Source of the DNA: Marivivens donghaensis
GTDB lineage: Bacteria; Pseudomonadota; Alphaproteobacteria; Rhodobacterales; Rhodobacteraceae
Reading direction: 5' to 3'
DNA: 64,000 nucleotides
Assembly (NCBI RefSeq): GCF_023541015.1
Contig: NZ_JALNPR010000001.1
Span: 62,001 to 126,000, forward strand
Both the position numbers and the translations under genes were made by a program. Of this stretch, positions 1 through 9,545 are shown piece after piece. The stretch's first letter is position 1; the number at the start of each line of letters is the position of its first letter. The notes beneath the pieces are model-generated. The model did not search any database. It was not told the DNA's origin and saw only the letters and a program-made list of their open reading frames with translations.

Positions 1-158
1 AACCGCAGCGGTGAATTTTGCAGCGCCACGTCCTGAGCCTTTGACGAGGTGTCTGCCTGAATGGCCGACTGCACCAGCGACTGCAAACCAAACGATCCAG
101 CGGCCCAATAGAGCCCGTAAACCACGACGCCTGTAATCGCCCAACCTTTGATCCGCAT
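1..158 (-). CDS. DUF2125-family protein, N-terminal fragment
   Basis: The gene runs off the left edge, so only the first 52 codons are visible. It starts with ATG at 158 and begins MRIKGWAITGVVVYGLYW, a short basic stretch followed by one hydrophobic segment (about residues 5-22), as expected for a signal anchor or signal peptide. The following residues (GLQSLVQSAIQADTSS) resemble the start of DUF2125 proteins, which in Rhodobacterales commonly sit divergently beside a ChaC-like gene, as here. The function of the family is unknown. Identification rests on a short stretch plus context, so it is tentative. Confidence 0.55.
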   Translation of the reverse strand, partial: MRIKGWAITGVVVYGLYWAAGSFGLQSLVQSAIQADTSSKAQDVALQNSPLR

Positions 159-204
159 GACGCCCCCTTTTACCCGAACTGGTTTCGTGTTTAACCATGG
201 GATC

Positions 205-753
205 ATGACAGGAAAAGAACATTCCCCGCTTTGGGTCTTTGGCTACGGCTCGCTTTTGTGGAACCCCGGTTTCGAACCCGAGGAGGCTATTCAGGCGCGA
301 TTGGACGGGTTTCATCGGTCGTTTTGTATGCTGTCCATTCACCATCGCGGCACCGTGGACGACCCGGGACTCGTTCTGGCTTTGGATCGTCAGGATGGTG
401 CTGGCTGCACGGGTGTTGCGTTTCGAGTTGCCGATGCGGACCGCGAGGCCGTGATCACCGCGCTGCGCGAACGTGAATTGGTGTCGTCGGCCTATCTTGA
501 GGCGGTGCTGCCGATTACGCTCCATGACGGGCGGATGGTTGAGGCGGTGACCTACATTATCGACCCAGATCACGAACAATACTGTCACCTGCCGCTCGAA
601 ACGCAGGCGCAAATGATCGGGCGTGCGGTCGGTGGGCGCGGACCAAATACCGAGTATCTTTTCAACACGGCGGCGCATCTGACCCAGATGGGCATTTGCG
701 ATGATGAAATGGCGTGGCTCGTCGGTCGCGTTAAGGCGATTATCGCAGACTGA
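205..753 (+). CDS. ChaC-like gamma-glutamylcyclotransferase
   Basis: This 182-residue protein is a cytosolic gamma-glutamylcyclotransferase of the ChaC type, which cleaves glutathione (or gamma-glutamyl peptides) to 5-oxoproline and a cysteinyl dipeptide. The N-terminal VFGYGSLLWNPGF (about residues 10-22) is the substrate-binding YGSL loop of the family. The segment around residue 94 (SSAYLEAVLPI) lies where the catalytic Glu is expected. The frame stays open upstream to 148, but the ATG at 205 lies just before the conserved domain and avoids overlap with the divergent DUF2125 gene, so I prefer it. Length fits bacterial ChaC proteins (about 180-230 residues). Physiological substrate in this organism is inferred. 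Confidence 0.8.
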   Translation: MTGKEHSPLWVFGYGSLLWNPGFEPEEAIQARLDGFHRSFCMLSIHHRGTVDDPGLVLALDRQDGAGCTGVAFRVADADREAVITALRERELVSSAYLEAVLPITLHDGRMVEAVTYIIDPDHEQYCHLPLETQAQMIGRAVGGRGPNTEYLFNTAAHLTQMGICDDEMAWLVGRVKAIIAD

Positions 754-830
754 TCCCGTATATTTCATTTGGGAATTCAGTCTCAGGGCCTTATGGTTCC
801 CTCAACAAACTAACGCGAGGAACCCAACCC

Positions 831-1994
831 GTGGCGGACATCAGGGAACCCGAGGCCGAGCCGTATTTTTCGCAACCAACGCGACAGATCACCATGATGT
901 TGATCGCATTGGGGCTGATTGGCGCTGGCGTCTATGTGGCATTGTCCACGTTGCTGTCGATCTTTTGGTCAAACCCGTATTTGAACGGGCTGATCGGTGC
1001 TGTCTTTGTCTTGGGCGTTTTGTCGTGCTTTGGGCAGGTCGTTCAGCTCGTATCGTCCGTTGGGTGGATCAAACGCTTTGCTCGGGATCAGCAGGTTCAA
1101 GGCGCGCCTGCGCTTCTTGCACCTTTGGCGACATTGCTGCGGTCACGTGGTGCGCGGATGCAGCTGTCCAGTTCGTCGGCGCGGTCGATCTTGGACTCCG
1201 TTGCTAGCCGCATCGACGAAGACCGCGAGATCACGAAATATCTGGGCAATACGCTGATTTTCCTCGGCCTTCTGGGGACCTTCTATGGTCTAGCCACGAC
1301 GGTTCCTGCGCTGGTCGAAACTATTCGTTCGTTGAATGCCGATGACGGTGCTGCGGGCGATATCTTTGCCAAACTGCAAACGGGCCTTGAGGCGCAGTTG
1401 GGCGGCATGGGCACAGCGTTTTCGTCCTCACTCCTCGGTTTGGCGGGGTCACTGATCGTTGGTCTGCTGGAGCTTTTTGCAGGACACGGCCAAAACCGTT
1501 TTTACCGCGACCTCGAAGAATGGATGTCCTCGATCACCCGTCTCGGATTTTCGAGCGGGGATGAGGGTTCCGCGATGGAGGGGAACCCCTACGGTGGCGT
1601 GCTCGACCAGATGGCAGATCAGATCGACACCCTCCGCGCGCTCTTTGAGCAGGCAGAAGCAGGCCGTGGCCAAACTGATGCTTATCTGGTGCGCCTGACC
1701 GAAGCCGTTGTGGGGCTGTCCCAGAAAATTGACGCGACCGATGTGCGGCCTGCATTGCAAGAGGCTGCTGAGGCGCAGATGCGGCTCGCGCAGAAGCTAC
1801 AGGACAGCGGCGTTGACGGAATTGATGCAGAAAGCCGAATGCGGTTGCGGTCGATTGATGTTCAGCTTCTGAAAATCCTCGAAGAACTATCGTCGGGCCG
1901 TCAAGAAACAGTAGGCGAACTGCGCGGCGATCTCGCGAACATCACCCGCATGCTCCGCGCCACAAAACGCCCAACGGGTACGGGGCATAGCTAA
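831..1994 (+). CDS. MotA/TolQ/ExbB-family proton-channel protein
   Basis: The 387-residue inner-membrane protein has four predicted membrane helices, at about 22-45, 52-75, 138-162 and 193-218. The last two, with the intervening LGLLGTFYGL and GMGTAFSSSLLGLAGS segments, are the MotA/TolQ/ExbB signature. A cytoplasmic helical tail (about 250-385, rich in Gln, Glu and Ala) follows. It starts with GTG at 831 behind a GAGG motif. The stop codon overlaps the ATG of the next gene (TAATG), so the two are translationally coupled. Family members form pentameric stators around a dimer of the MotB/ExbD partner and convert proton or sodium flow into motion or force. No tonB, tol or flagellar genes are nearby, so the target of this motor is unknown. 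Confidence 0.8.
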   Translation: MADIREPEAEPYFSQPTRQITMMLIALGLIGAGVYVALSTLLSIFWSNPYLNGLIGAVFVLGVLSCFGQVVQLVSSVGWIKRFARDQQVQGAPALLAPLATLLRSRGARMQLSSSSARSILDSVASRIDEDREITKYLGNTLIFLGLLGTFYGLATTVPALVETIRSLNADDGAAGDIFAKLQTGLEAQLGGMGTAFSSSLLGLAGSLIVGLLELFAGHGQNRFYRDLEEWMSSITRLGFSSGDEGSAMEGNPYGGVLDQMADQIDTLRALFEQAEAGRGQTDAYLVRLTEAVVGLSQKIDATDVRPALQEAAEAQMRLAQKLQDSGVDGIDAESRMRLRSIDVQLLKILEELSSGRQETVGELRGDLANITRMLRATKRPTGTGHS

Positions 1995-3637
1995 TGGCGA
2001 TCAGTCGTCGCAGCACCAACCGTTTCAACGCATCGATCTGGCCGGGGTTTGTGGATGCGATGACGGGGCTTTTGTTGGTCCTGATGTTCGTCATCACCAT
2101 TTTTATGGTGATCCAGTTTGTGCTGCGGGAAAAGATCACGGGACAGGAAACGCGGCTCGAGGAGCTTTCGTCAGAGATTGCATCTTTGACCGATGCGCTG
2201 GGCCTCGAACAATCGCGGTCGTCGCAGCTGGCTAGTCAGGTCGGGCAGTTGACCACGGACCTGTCGCAGGCCCAAGACGAACGTAAGGCCCAAGCGGCCC
2301 TGATTGCGTCGTTGACGGCAGAACGGGATCGGGTCACGGCCGAACTCGTCGATGCGCAAAGTCAGATCACTGGATTTGAAGCTCAGATTGCAGGTTTGCT
2401 GGCGGATCGCACCGATTTGCGGGATCAGGTCGCGGGGCTGGAAACCGAACAGGCGCGATTGATGTCCGAGGCTGAGGCGCTGAACCTCGCCCTCGCAACG
2501 GCGCGTTCAGAAATTGACGATGCTGCCGAGAGTGCGCGACTTGCGGCCGCCCGTCGTGAAGCGCTCGAAGCACTGATCGCGGACCTTGAGGCCAAACGTG
2601 ATCAGGACGCGGCGACGATTGCCGAGTTGGAAACTGGCGGCGCGGCGCGTCAAGCGCAAGTGTCAGAGCTAGAAGCTGCGCGTTTGACAGATGCAGCCGC
2701 TTTGGAAGCATTGCGTGCGCGCCTCGCAGATGCAGACGCCGAAATTACAGCGATGACACTGGCCCTCGAACAGCAGCGCAAAGAGGCTGAGGACACTCTC
2801 ACGCTCTTGGCCGCAGCAGAGGCCGCGCGGGATGTTTTGGCGGCTCAACAGACTGAGCAATTGACCGAAGCAGAGCGTCAGGCGGCGCTTCTGGCCGTTG
2901 CCCAGCAACGTTTGACCGAGGAAGAGGCGCTCTCAGCCGAAAGCCAGCGTCAGGTTGCGGCTCTGAATGCCAATGTTGCCGAATTACGCAGCCAAGTTGC
3001 CCACCTGCAAGGCCTGCTGGATTTGGCAGAGCAGGCGGATACCGAAGCGCAGGTCCAGATTACGAACCTTTCTGGGCGGCTCAATCAGGCGCTTGCCCGT
3101 GCCGCTGCGGAAAACGCGCGTCGTTTGGAGTTGGAAGAGGCCGAACGGGCGCGCCTAGAGGCAGAGACAAAAGAACTGGCCAACTATCGGTCGGAATTCT
3201 TTGGTCAGATGCGTCAAGTGCTGGCCGATCAGGATGGCGTGCGAATTGAGGGCGACCGTTTCGTCTTTGCCTCTGAGGTTCTGTTCCCTCCGGGCAGCGC
3301 GACGCTTTCGCCTTTGGGTCAGGCCGAGGTTGCTAAGGTCGCGACGCTTTTGCGGCAAGTATCTGATAATATTCCCGATAGCATCGATTGGATCATCCGC
3401 GTCGATGGGCACACCGATAATATACCTCTGTCGGGCTTGGGCGAATTCCGTGACAACTGGGAACTGTCCCAAGCACGGGCCTTGTCCGTGGTGCGGTTCA
3501 TGTCGGAAAGCCAAGGCATTGATCCGACCCATTTGTCGGCCAATGGTTTTGGTGAATTTCAGCCTTTGAACACAGAAGACAGCGATGCAGCACGAGCGCA
3601 GAACCGTCGGATCGAATTGAAGCTCACCGAACGGTGA
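1994..3637 (+). CDS. MotB-like protein with long coiled coil and OmpA domain
   Basis: This 547-residue partner of the upstream ExbB-like protein has a single N-terminal membrane helix (about 16-43). It carries an acidic residue, Asp21, in WPGFVDAMTG, at the place of the ion-carrying Asp of MotB/ExbD. Residues about 50-395 form a continuous Ala/Glu/Gln-rich coiled coil, long enough to reach far into the periplasm. The C-terminal 135 residues are an OmpA/MotB peptidoglycan-binding domain (VDGHTDNIPL, NWELSQARA, NRRIELKL). The architecture is stator helix, stalk, wall anchor. Its 3' end overlaps the convergent M23 peptidase by 14 bases. The role is not known; a link to cell-wall or envelope work is inferred from the wall-binding domain. 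Confidence 0.8.
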   Translation: MAISRRSTNRFNASIWPGFVDAMTGLLLVLMFVITIFMVIQFVLREKITGQETRLEELSSEIASLTDALGLEQSRSSQLASQVGQLTTDLSQAQDERKAQAALIASLTAERDRVTAELVDAQSQITGFEAQIAGLLADRTDLRDQVAGLETEQARLMSEAEALNLALATARSEIDDAAESARLAAARREALEALIADLEAKRDQDAATIAELETGGAARQAQVSELEAARLTDAAALEALRARLADADAEITAMTLALEQQRKEAEDTLTLLAAAEAARDVLAAQQTEQLTEAERQAALLAVAQQRLTEEEALSAESQRQVAALNANVAELRSQVAHLQGLLDLAEQADTEAQVQITNLSGRLNQALARAAAENARRLELEEAERARLEAETKELANYRSEFFGQMRQVLADQDGVRIEGDRFVFASEVLFPPGSATLSPLGQAEVAKVATLLRQVSDNIPDSIDWIIRVDGHTDNIPLSGLGEFRDNWELSQARALSVVRFMSESQGIDPTHLSANGFGEFQPLNTEDSDAARAQNRRIELKLTER

Positions 3638-4580
3638 CGTTGATCACTTGGCGGTCTAACTCGGTTCCGTCACGCTGCAAGGTGACCATTCCTGCGTAGT
3701 CGCCTGTGTCCCAACCTGACGCGGGCGCGCGTTTCCCGCTGGCACGAAAGACCATCGCTTGATCGCGGGTCAGTGCTTCGACGTGCTCGAAGATTGGGCC
3801 AGAGGGGCCGATGATTTCAAACGTCATTTCGTCACCAGATTGGACGCCGAACGAGAACCCCCAGAGGACGATATTGCCATATTTATCCAGCTCTACCACG
3901 CCTGCGGTGCCTGCCTTAATATCTGCATAGTCAGGCACGTTCGGGGCAAATCCTGTGCTGATCAATCCGCCTGCAGGTGTTGGCGGTTCGTCAATCCAGA
4001 GCGTGGTGTCTGACGGTCCGCAGGTGGCCTCATCGTTCGGATCGAAGGGGTCTACGACCTCTCCATTGTGGCGCACAGATAGGTGGACGTGCGGAAATTG
4101 GGTTTGGCCCGATAGTCCGACTTGGCCGAGAACCTGACCCATAGCCACCTGATCACCTGATCTCACAATGACGGACCCTTGGGCCATGTGGCAGTATTGG
4201 GTTTCCCACCCGTTGCCGTGGTCGATCACGACACCGTTGCCGCATTCCTTAGAGGACACGTCGGGCGCACCGGCATGCCCTTGCAGTATATCGACCATGT
4301 CATTGCGAATACCGCGCACCGTTCCAGGGGCAGCTGCGATCACGTTGACGCCTTGGGCTTGCATGGCGAGCGAGGGGAGGGCGAAGTCTGTTCCCTTGTG
4401 GCCGTCATAGGTTAGCGAACCACAGGCAAAGTCGGTAACGCCCGCAGACGGGTCATGGTCGACGAATTGTTGGATGTAACAGGTGTCCGAGAGATCGCAG
4501 TCAATCGGTAGCCCGAAAAGTGGGTCTCTCGCCGCGGCTGGTGCGGCGAGAGTGATTAGTATGAGTGCCCCCGCACGCAT
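3624..4580 (-). CDS. M23-family peptidoglycan metallopeptidase
   Basis: The 318-residue product has a signal peptide ([17 protein letters not shown], cleavage near 17) and an M23/LytM domain. The zinc site is visible as HKGTDFA (His61, Asp65) and HVHLSVR (His164, His166), with His131 as a further catalytic histidine. The C-terminal third (about 215-318) is a beta-rich domain of unknown role. It should cut peptide cross-bridges of murein in the periplasm. The ATG at 4580 overlaps the clpA stop (TGATG), indicating coupling with clpA, which is unusual because the two proteins work in different compartments. It converges on the OmpA/MotB-like gene. An active enzyme is likely because the metal ligands are intact. 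Confidence 0.85.
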   Translation of the reverse strand: MRAGALILITLAAPAAARDPLFGLPIDCDLSDTCYIQQFVDHDPSAGVTDFACGSLTYDGHKGTDFALPSLAMQAQGVNVIAAAPGTVRGIRNDMVDILQGHAGAPDVSSKECGNGVVIDHGNGWETQYCHMAQGSVIVRSGDQVAMGQVLGQVGLSGQTQFPHVHLSVRHNGEVVDPFDPNDEATCGPSDTTLWIDEPPTPAGGLISTGFAPNVPDYADIKAGTAGVVELDKYGNIVLWGFSFGVQSGDEMTFEIIGPSGPIFEHVEALTRDQAMVFRASGKRAPASGWDTGDYAGMVTLQRDGTELDRQVINVTVR

Positions 4581-6907
4581 CAATCTGCGGTCAAGAGCGG
4601 TGGTTTGTTTCCTGTCAGGCGACCTTGCTGTGGTGGCTCGACTTCCAGTTCGAGTTTGTCGTCTTTGACCAAGACACGAACCACACCGCCTTTGGTGAGT
4701 TTGCCGAACAGCAATTCCTCGGCCAGCGGTTTTTTGATGTGTTCCTGAATGACACGGCCCAGCGGACGTGCACCCATTTTCGCATCGTAGCCTTTGTCGC
4801 CGAGCCACGCGGCGGCGGCCGGCGTGAGTTCGATGTGGACGTTGCGGTCCATGAGCTGCGCTTCGAGTTGCAGGACGAACTTTTCGACGACCTGCAAAAT
4901 GACTTCCTTCGGCAGCGGCTGGAAAGGGATCACCGCGTCCAGACGGTTGCGGAATTCAGGCGTGAAGGTGCGTTCGATGGCCGCGGTGTCTTCGCCTTCG
5001 CGACGATCACGACCAAAGCCGATTGCTTCTTTCGCTTGCTCTGCAGCACCCGCGTTCGAGGTCATGATCAGGATCACGTTGCGGAAATCTGTCGTCCGAC
5101 CGTTGTGGTCGGTCAGTTTCCCGTGGTCCATCACCTGCAGCAGGATGTTGTAAACGTCTGGGTGCGCTTTTTCGATTTCATCGAGAAGCAACACGCAGTG
5201 CGGGTTCTGGTCGATGCTATCGGTCAGCATACCGCCCTGATCAAACCCAACATAACCCGGAGGGGCACCAATCAGACGCGATACGGCATGCTTCTCCATA
5301 TACTCGGACATGTCGAAACGGATGAGTTCGACGCCGAGCGTATCGGCAAGCTGTTTCGCAACCTCGGTTTTACCAACACCAGTCGGGCCCGCGAAGAGGT
5401 AGTTCCCGATGGGCTTTTCAGGTTCACGAAGACCCGCACGCGCCAGTTTGATCGCAGAGGACAGCGCTTCGATTGCGAGGTTCTGACCGAACACAACGCG
5501 CTTGAGCGATTTTTCCAGATCCTTGAGCGTCTCTGCATCGTCTTTGCTGACGTTCTTCGGTGGGATGCGTGCGATTTTTGCGACGACCGCTTCGATCTCT
5601 TTCACGCCGATGGTTTTACGGCGCTTGGATTCAGCGACCAGATGCTGAGCAGCACCAGCCTCGTCGATCACGTCGATAGCTTTATCGGGCAGTTTGCGGT
5701 CGTTGATATAACGGGCCGACAGTTCCACGGCGGATTTGATCGCGTCGTGGGTGTAGCGGATTTGGTGGTGATCTTCGAAGTAGGGCTTTAGACCCTGCAG
5801 GATTTTCACCGAGTCCTCGACCGATGGCTCGTTCACGTCAATTTTCTGGAAACGACGAGCAAGTGCGCGGTCTTTTTCGAAATGTTGGCGGAACTCTTTG
5901 TAGGTGGTCGACCCCATGCAGCGCAGCTTACCACCCTGCAATGCAGGTTTCAGCAAGTTGGACGCATCCATCGCACCGCCAGAGGTCGCACCCGCACCGA
6001 TCACAGTGTGGATTTCGTCGATGAACAGAACGGCATCGTCGTGGTCTTCGAGTTCGGACACCACCGCCTTGAGACGCTCTTCGAAATCACCACGATAACG
6101 GGTTCCCGCGAGAAGGGCGCCCATATCGAGGCTGTAGATCGTCGTTTCAGACAGAACCTCGGGCACTTCGCCGTTTACGATCTTGCGGGCGAGGCCTTCG
6201 GCGATAGCGGTTTTACCAACGCCCGGATCACCAACGAGAAGCGGGTTGTTTTTACGGCGGCGGCAAAGCACCTGAATGCAGCGTTCAACCTCGTGATCGC
6301 GACCGATCAGCGGATCAACGTCCCCCTTCGCGGATTTCGCGTTCAGGTCCACGCAGTATTTGGCAAGAGCGGAGTCTTTCGCTTCGGCTGTTTCGGTTGC
6401 TGTCTCCGTTGTACGGTCTTCTTCGTCGTCAGCGCCCATGATTGGACGCGCCTCGCCAAAGGCGGGGTCTTTGGCAACACCGTGCGCGATAAAATTGACC
6501 GCGTCATAGCGGGTCATTTCCTGATCTTGGAGGAAATAGGCCGCGTTGGATTCGCGTTCCGCAAAGATCGCGACGAGGACGTTCGCACCTGTGACTTCTG
6601 TGCGACCCGACGACTGGACGTGGATCGCGGCGCGTTGGATCACACGCTGGAACGCAGCGGTGGGCACGGCTTCGGACCCATCGACTTCGGTGATCAGGGT
6701 CGACAGATCGTCGTCGATATATTCTTCGAGGTTTTTGCGCAGCTCATCGAGATCGACAGAGCACGCTTTCATGACGCGTGCGGCGTCGGGTTCATCGATC
6801 AGGGCCAGCAAAAGATGTTCGAGTGTAGCGAGTTCGTGGCGACGCGCATTGGCCAAAGCCAGCGCCGCATGGATGGACTGCTCTAGTGTGGTCGAAAAAG
6901 ATGGCAC
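4580..6907 (-). CDS. clpA: ATP-dependent Clp protease ATP-binding subunit ClpA
   Basis: ClpA is the AAA+ unfoldase that feeds proteins to ClpP. The 775-residue product has an N-domain (1-145), an acidic linker (about 158-180), D1 with Walker A GDPGVGKT (226-233), and D2 with a second Walker A, GPTGVGKT (near 510). The EAIGFGRD loop in D2 is the IGF motif that docks on ClpP. The start is GTG at 6907, chosen because AAAGGAG lies about 8 bases upstream and the family N-terminus ([11 protein letters not shown]) begins there. E. coli ClpA has 758 residues. No clpS is adjacent. A CTTGAA motif at 6998-7003 (minus strand) could belong to a heat-shock promoter but has no convincing -10 partner. Confidence 0.95.
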   Translation of the reverse strand: MPSFSTTLEQSIHAALALANARRHELATLEHLLLALIDEPDAARVMKACSVDLDELRKNLEEYIDDDLSTLITEVDGSEAVPTAAFQRVIQRAAIHVQSSGRTEVTGANVLVAIFAERESNAAYFLQDQEMTRYDAVNFIAHGVAKDPAFGEARPIMGADDEEDRTTETATETAEAKDSALAKYCVDLNAKSAKGDVDPLIGRDHEVERCIQVLCRRRKNNPLLVGDPGVGKTAIAEGLARKIVNGEVPEVLSETTIYSLDMGALLAGTRYRGDFEERLKAVVSELEDHDDAVLFIDEIHTVIGAGATSGGAMDASNLLKPALQGGKLRCMGSTTYKEFRQHFEKDRALARRFQKIDVNEPSVEDSVKILQGLKPYFEDHHQIRYTHDAIKSAVELSARYINDRKLPDKAIDVIDEAGAAQHLVAESKRRKTIGVKEIEAVVAKIARIPPKNVSKDDAETLKDLEKSLKRVVFGQNLAIEALSSAIKLARAGLREPEKPIGNYLFAGPTGVGKTEVAKQLADTLGVELIRFDMSEYMEKHAVSRLIGAPPGYVGFDQGGMLTDSIDQNPHCVLLLDEIEKAHPDVYNILLQVMDHGKLTDHNGRTTDFRNVILIMTSNAGAAEQAKEAIGFGRDRREGEDTAAIERTFTPEFRNRLDAVIPFQPLPKEVILQVVEKFVLQLEAQLMDRNVHIELTPAAAAWLGDKGYDAKMGARPLGRVIQEHIKKPLAEELLFGKLTKGGVVRVLVKDDKLELEVEPPQQGRLTGNKPPLLTAD

Positions 6908-7085
6908 GATGAGTGCTCCTTTCTTTCGGTGTCTCGCGGAACACGTTCCGTTCGACTGTGGCCTCATACCTTTAAAGTTTGGTTTTCTTGCCCAACCTTC
7001 AAGGACTTTCTTTCATATTCGCTTCACATTTCGCGTCATCGCCCTGTAACGGCGCGTCAGCGCGGAATGTTTTTGCACCAAACTA

Positions 7086-7853
7086 TCAGAAATTATCCTT
7101 TCGGCGGCGAATTTCGGTGAATACGTCGAGGTCCGTTGCACCTTCCATGCCGAGTGCGGCTTTGAGGTCTGGATGGTCTGCGCGCAAATACGGGTTGGTC
7201 GCTTTTTCCAAGCTGAGGAGCGATGGAACGGTTGCTTCGTTTTTCGCGCGGGCCTCGGGTGTGGACTGAATGCGGGCCTGAACGGCTGGGGTGTTCGGAT
7301 CAATGGTCGCCACGAATTTGGCATTCGATGCAGTGTATTCGTGGCCCGAACAGACGAGTGTACCGTCAGGCAGGGCGCGGAGGCGCTGCATGCTGTCCCA
7401 CATTTGTGCAGGCGTTCCCTCGAACAGGCGACCACAGCCGAATGCCATCAGGCTATCAGCGCTGAAAAGATAGCCGCTTTGCGGGAAGTAAAACGCCACG
7501 TGTCCGATGGTGTGGCCATAGACGTCGATCACTGCGCAAGGTTCGCTGCAAATGGTGATTGTCTGACCATTCACCACAGATTGGTCGAGCTTGGGTAGTC
7601 GTGCCTCATCTGCGGCGGCGCCGATGATTTTGGGACTATACCGTGCGACAAGATCAGGAACGCCGTCCACGTGGTCCCAATGGTGGTGGGTTAGCAGTAT
7701 GGTGCTGAGAGTTAGGCCATGTGCGTCGAGGTAGGATGCGATCGGTCCAGCCTCGGGTGCGTCGATCAGAGCGACCTCATTCGTCTCAGTGTTTCGGACC
7801 AGATAGGCATAGTTATCTGTCAAACAGGGCAAGGTAATGAGTTCAAGGGGCAT
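7086..7853 (-). CDS. gloB: Hydroxyacylglutathione hydrolase (glyoxalase II)
   Basis: This 255-residue metallo-beta-lactamase-fold enzyme hydrolyses S-lactoylglutathione to lactate and glutathione, the second step of methylglyoxal detoxification. The binuclear metal motif THHHWDH (His56, His58, Asp60, His61) is intact. Further ligands are seen in GHTIGHVAFY, in DSLMAFGCGRLFEG and in GHEYTASNAKF, the last being the glutathione-binding signature of glyoxalase II. The size is typical (E. coli GloB 251). The gene is divergent from the methyltransferase at 7917, with 63 bases between the starts. Nothing unusual is seen. Confidence 0.93.
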   Translation of the reverse strand: MPLELITLPCLTDNYAYLVRNTETNEVALIDAPEAGPIASYLDAHGLTLSTILLTHHHWDHVDGVPDLVARYSPKIIGAAADEARLPKLDQSVVNGQTITICSEPCAVIDVYGHTIGHVAFYFPQSGYLFSADSLMAFGCGRLFEGTPAQMWDSMQRLRALPDGTLVCSGHEYTASNAKFVATIDPNTPAVQARIQSTPEARAKNEATVPSLLSLEKATNPYLRADHPDLKAALGMEGATDLDVFTEIRRRKDNF

Positions 7854-7916
7854 GGCATTGTCACGATCTTCGGTTAAGCTTTGATAAAGAGACTAGCCCA
7901 AAGGCCACCGACCGCA

Positions 7917-8684
7917 ATGCATCTCGACGTAATTGATCTGCGCAATTTCTATTATCGCAGCGCCTTGGGGCGGGCCGCACAAAAGGTCATCCGTGGTGAA
8001 TTGACTGCGATGTGGCCCGAGGCGAAAGGTCAAACCGTTGCGGGCTTTGGCTTTGCTGCGCCGTTGTTGCGTCCTTACCTAGAAGATGCGCGTCGGGTTG
8101 TGGCGCTGATGCCGGGGCCGCAGGGCGTTATGCCTTGGCCTGCGGGACAGCCGAATGTCAGCGTCCTATGTGAAGAAATGATGTGGCCGTTTGAAAACGG
8201 CGTCGTTGATAAGCTTGTTTTGATGCACGGGCTGGAAACGTCAGAGAATCCGACGGCGGTTTTGGAGGAATGTTGGCGTGTTCTTGGACCCGGAGGGCGT
8301 GCTGTTTTTGTCGTGCCCAACCGTGCGGGGCTCTGGTCGCGATCGGACAAAACGCCGTTCGGTTATGGGCGTCCCTATTCGCTGAGCCAGCTTGAGGCCC
8401 AGCTCAGACAGCACAACTTCGTTGTCGAACGCACGTCGTCGGTTCTTTATCAGCCACCCTCGAAAAAGCGGATATGGCGCAAACTGGCGAATGTCCTTGA
8501 AGATCTGGGACATAAATTGCCGTTCATCGCTTCTGGTGGTGTGTTGATTGTCGAAGTTTCGAAACAAGTCTCTGCCCCCCGTCGACCGGGTCTGGGAGAG
8601 GCGGTGAAACGCCCACTTAAAATTCTCGAAGGGGTAGGGCGGCCTGTGCCCGAAGCGGGGCTATCAAATAGCCGTCCGACCTGA
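7917..8684 (+). CDS. Class I SAM-dependent methyltransferase
   Basis: The 256-residue protein carries a Rossmann-type S-adenosylmethionine-binding fold. Motif I is seen as [11 protein letters not shown] (41-51), and [19 protein letters not shown] (from about 127) is the typical post-motif segment of class I methyltransferases of the Methyltransf_11 group. The open frame begins at 7881, but ATG 7917 starts the conserved part ([13 protein letters not shown]). Divergent pairing with gloB is commonly seen in Rhodobacterales genomes. The substrate cannot be told from sequence. A 300-base stretch separates it from atpH. Confidence 0.78.
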   Translation: MHLDVIDLRNFYYRSALGRAAQKVIRGELTAMWPEAKGQTVAGFGFAAPLLRPYLEDARRVVALMPGPQGVMPWPAGQPNVSVLCEEMMWPFENGVVDKLVLMHGLETSENPTAVLEECWRVLGPGGRAVFVVPNRAGLWSRSDKTPFGYGRPYSLSQLEAQLRQHNFVVERTSSVLYQPPSKKRIWRKLANVLEDLGHKLPFIASGGVLIVEVSKQVSAPRRPGLGEAVKRPLKILEGVGRPVPEAGLSNSRPT

Positions 8685-8851
8685 CGATCACGAAAAAGAG
8701 ATTCGATTCTCGGTTAAAATCGGACTTCGGTATACCGTCGCGTACAGATTTTTGACGAGAAAGGTTGCGCGAATGGTCGCACCTGTCACCTTGCGACGCT
8801 GTTCTTTCAGAGTATTGGCGCAAACAATCGATTTTGAGTGCGTCTAGGCGG

Positions 8852-8880
8852 TTGCGACAGTCATACCTGTCTGCTACATC
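8852..8880 (+). promoter_or_regulatory. Candidate promoter of the atp operon
   Basis: The 300-base gap 8685-8984 between the methyltransferase and atpH has no gene-like frame or RNA gene that I can recognise. It must hold the atpHAGDC promoter. The best match I see is TTGCGA (8852-8857), 17 bases, then TACATC (8875-8880). The -10 is weak, so this is only a candidate. Confidence 0.3.
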
Positions 8881-8984
8881 CCCCGTGATTTTGGCGCCCC
8901 CGCTTCGACGAGGGCGGTTCAAGCTGCCTAAACTTCAGACCATCCCGGTATGACGTGAGGGCCAAAACTATCGGAAGGGTGGAC

Positions 8985-9545
8985 GTGTCCGAACCAGCTT
9001 CGATCTCAACCGGCATCGCTTCGCGCTATGCATCTGCTGCTTTTGACCTTGCCAAAGAAGGTAAAGGTCTTGCGGCTCTTGAATCCGACATTGACGCACT
9101 GACGGCTGCACTCGAAGGTAGCTCTGATCTGCGCGCTCTGATTTCTTCGCCGGTCTACTCCCGCGAAGAGCAAGCGACTGCTATCGCAGCGCTCGCGAAA
9201 AAGATGGGCCTGTCGGAAATCGTAACCAACACTCTCGGCCTGCTGGCGCAAAAGCGCCGTCTGTTCGTTCTGCCGTTCGTCCTGAACGCGCTACGCGACC
9301 TGATGGCCGAAGAAAAAGGCGAAGTAACCGCCGAGGTTATCAGCGCAAAAGCGCTGACTAAAACTCAGTCCGATAAACTGGCAAAGTCACTCTCTGCCAA
9401 TATCGGTAAAACTGTGAAAATTAATGCGGCCGTGGACGAGTCCCTCGTTGGCGGTCTTGTTGTTAAGGTGGGCTCGAAGATGATCGACACGTCGATCCGC
9501 TCCAAGCTCAGCGCTCTCCAGAACACCATGAAAGAGGTCGGATAA
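8985..9545 (+). CDS. atpH: F1F0 ATP synthase subunit delta
   Basis: Subunit delta (186 residues) forms the peripheral stalk cap that holds the alpha3beta3 head to subunit b. The N-terminal helical domain ([13 protein letters not shown]) and the C-terminal part with [26 protein letters not shown] are the family signatures. The frame is open from GTG 8955, but GTG 8985 has GGAAGGG at 8973-8979 in front and gives the usual length, so I use it. The stop overlaps the atpA start (TAATG). First gene of an F1-only operon; F0 genes are encoded elsewhere in alphaproteobacteria. Confidence 0.95.
   Translation: MSEPASISTGIASRYASAAFDLAKEGKGLAALESDIDALTAALEGSSDLRALISSPVYSREEQATAIAALAKKMGLSEIVTNTLGLLAQKRRLFVLPFVLNALRDLMAEEKGEVTAEVISAKALTKTQSDKLAKSLSANIGKTVKINAAVDESLVGGLVVKVGSKMIDTSIRSKLSALQNTMKEVG

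Noticed and set aside
831-3637. Zorya (ZorAB) defence motor
   Set aside because: The pair resembles ZorA/ZorB in fold, but no zorC, zorD or zorE and no mobile-element context are present, and the coiled coil sits on the MotB side and not the ZorA side.
4565-5791. 408-residue open frame opposite clpA
   Set aside because: It mirrors clpA codon bias and has no recognisable domain or ribosome-binding site.
6998-7003. CTTGAA heat-shock -35 before clpA
   Set aside because: No matching alphaproteobacterial RpoH -10 is found at the required distance, so it is only mentioned in the clpA entry.
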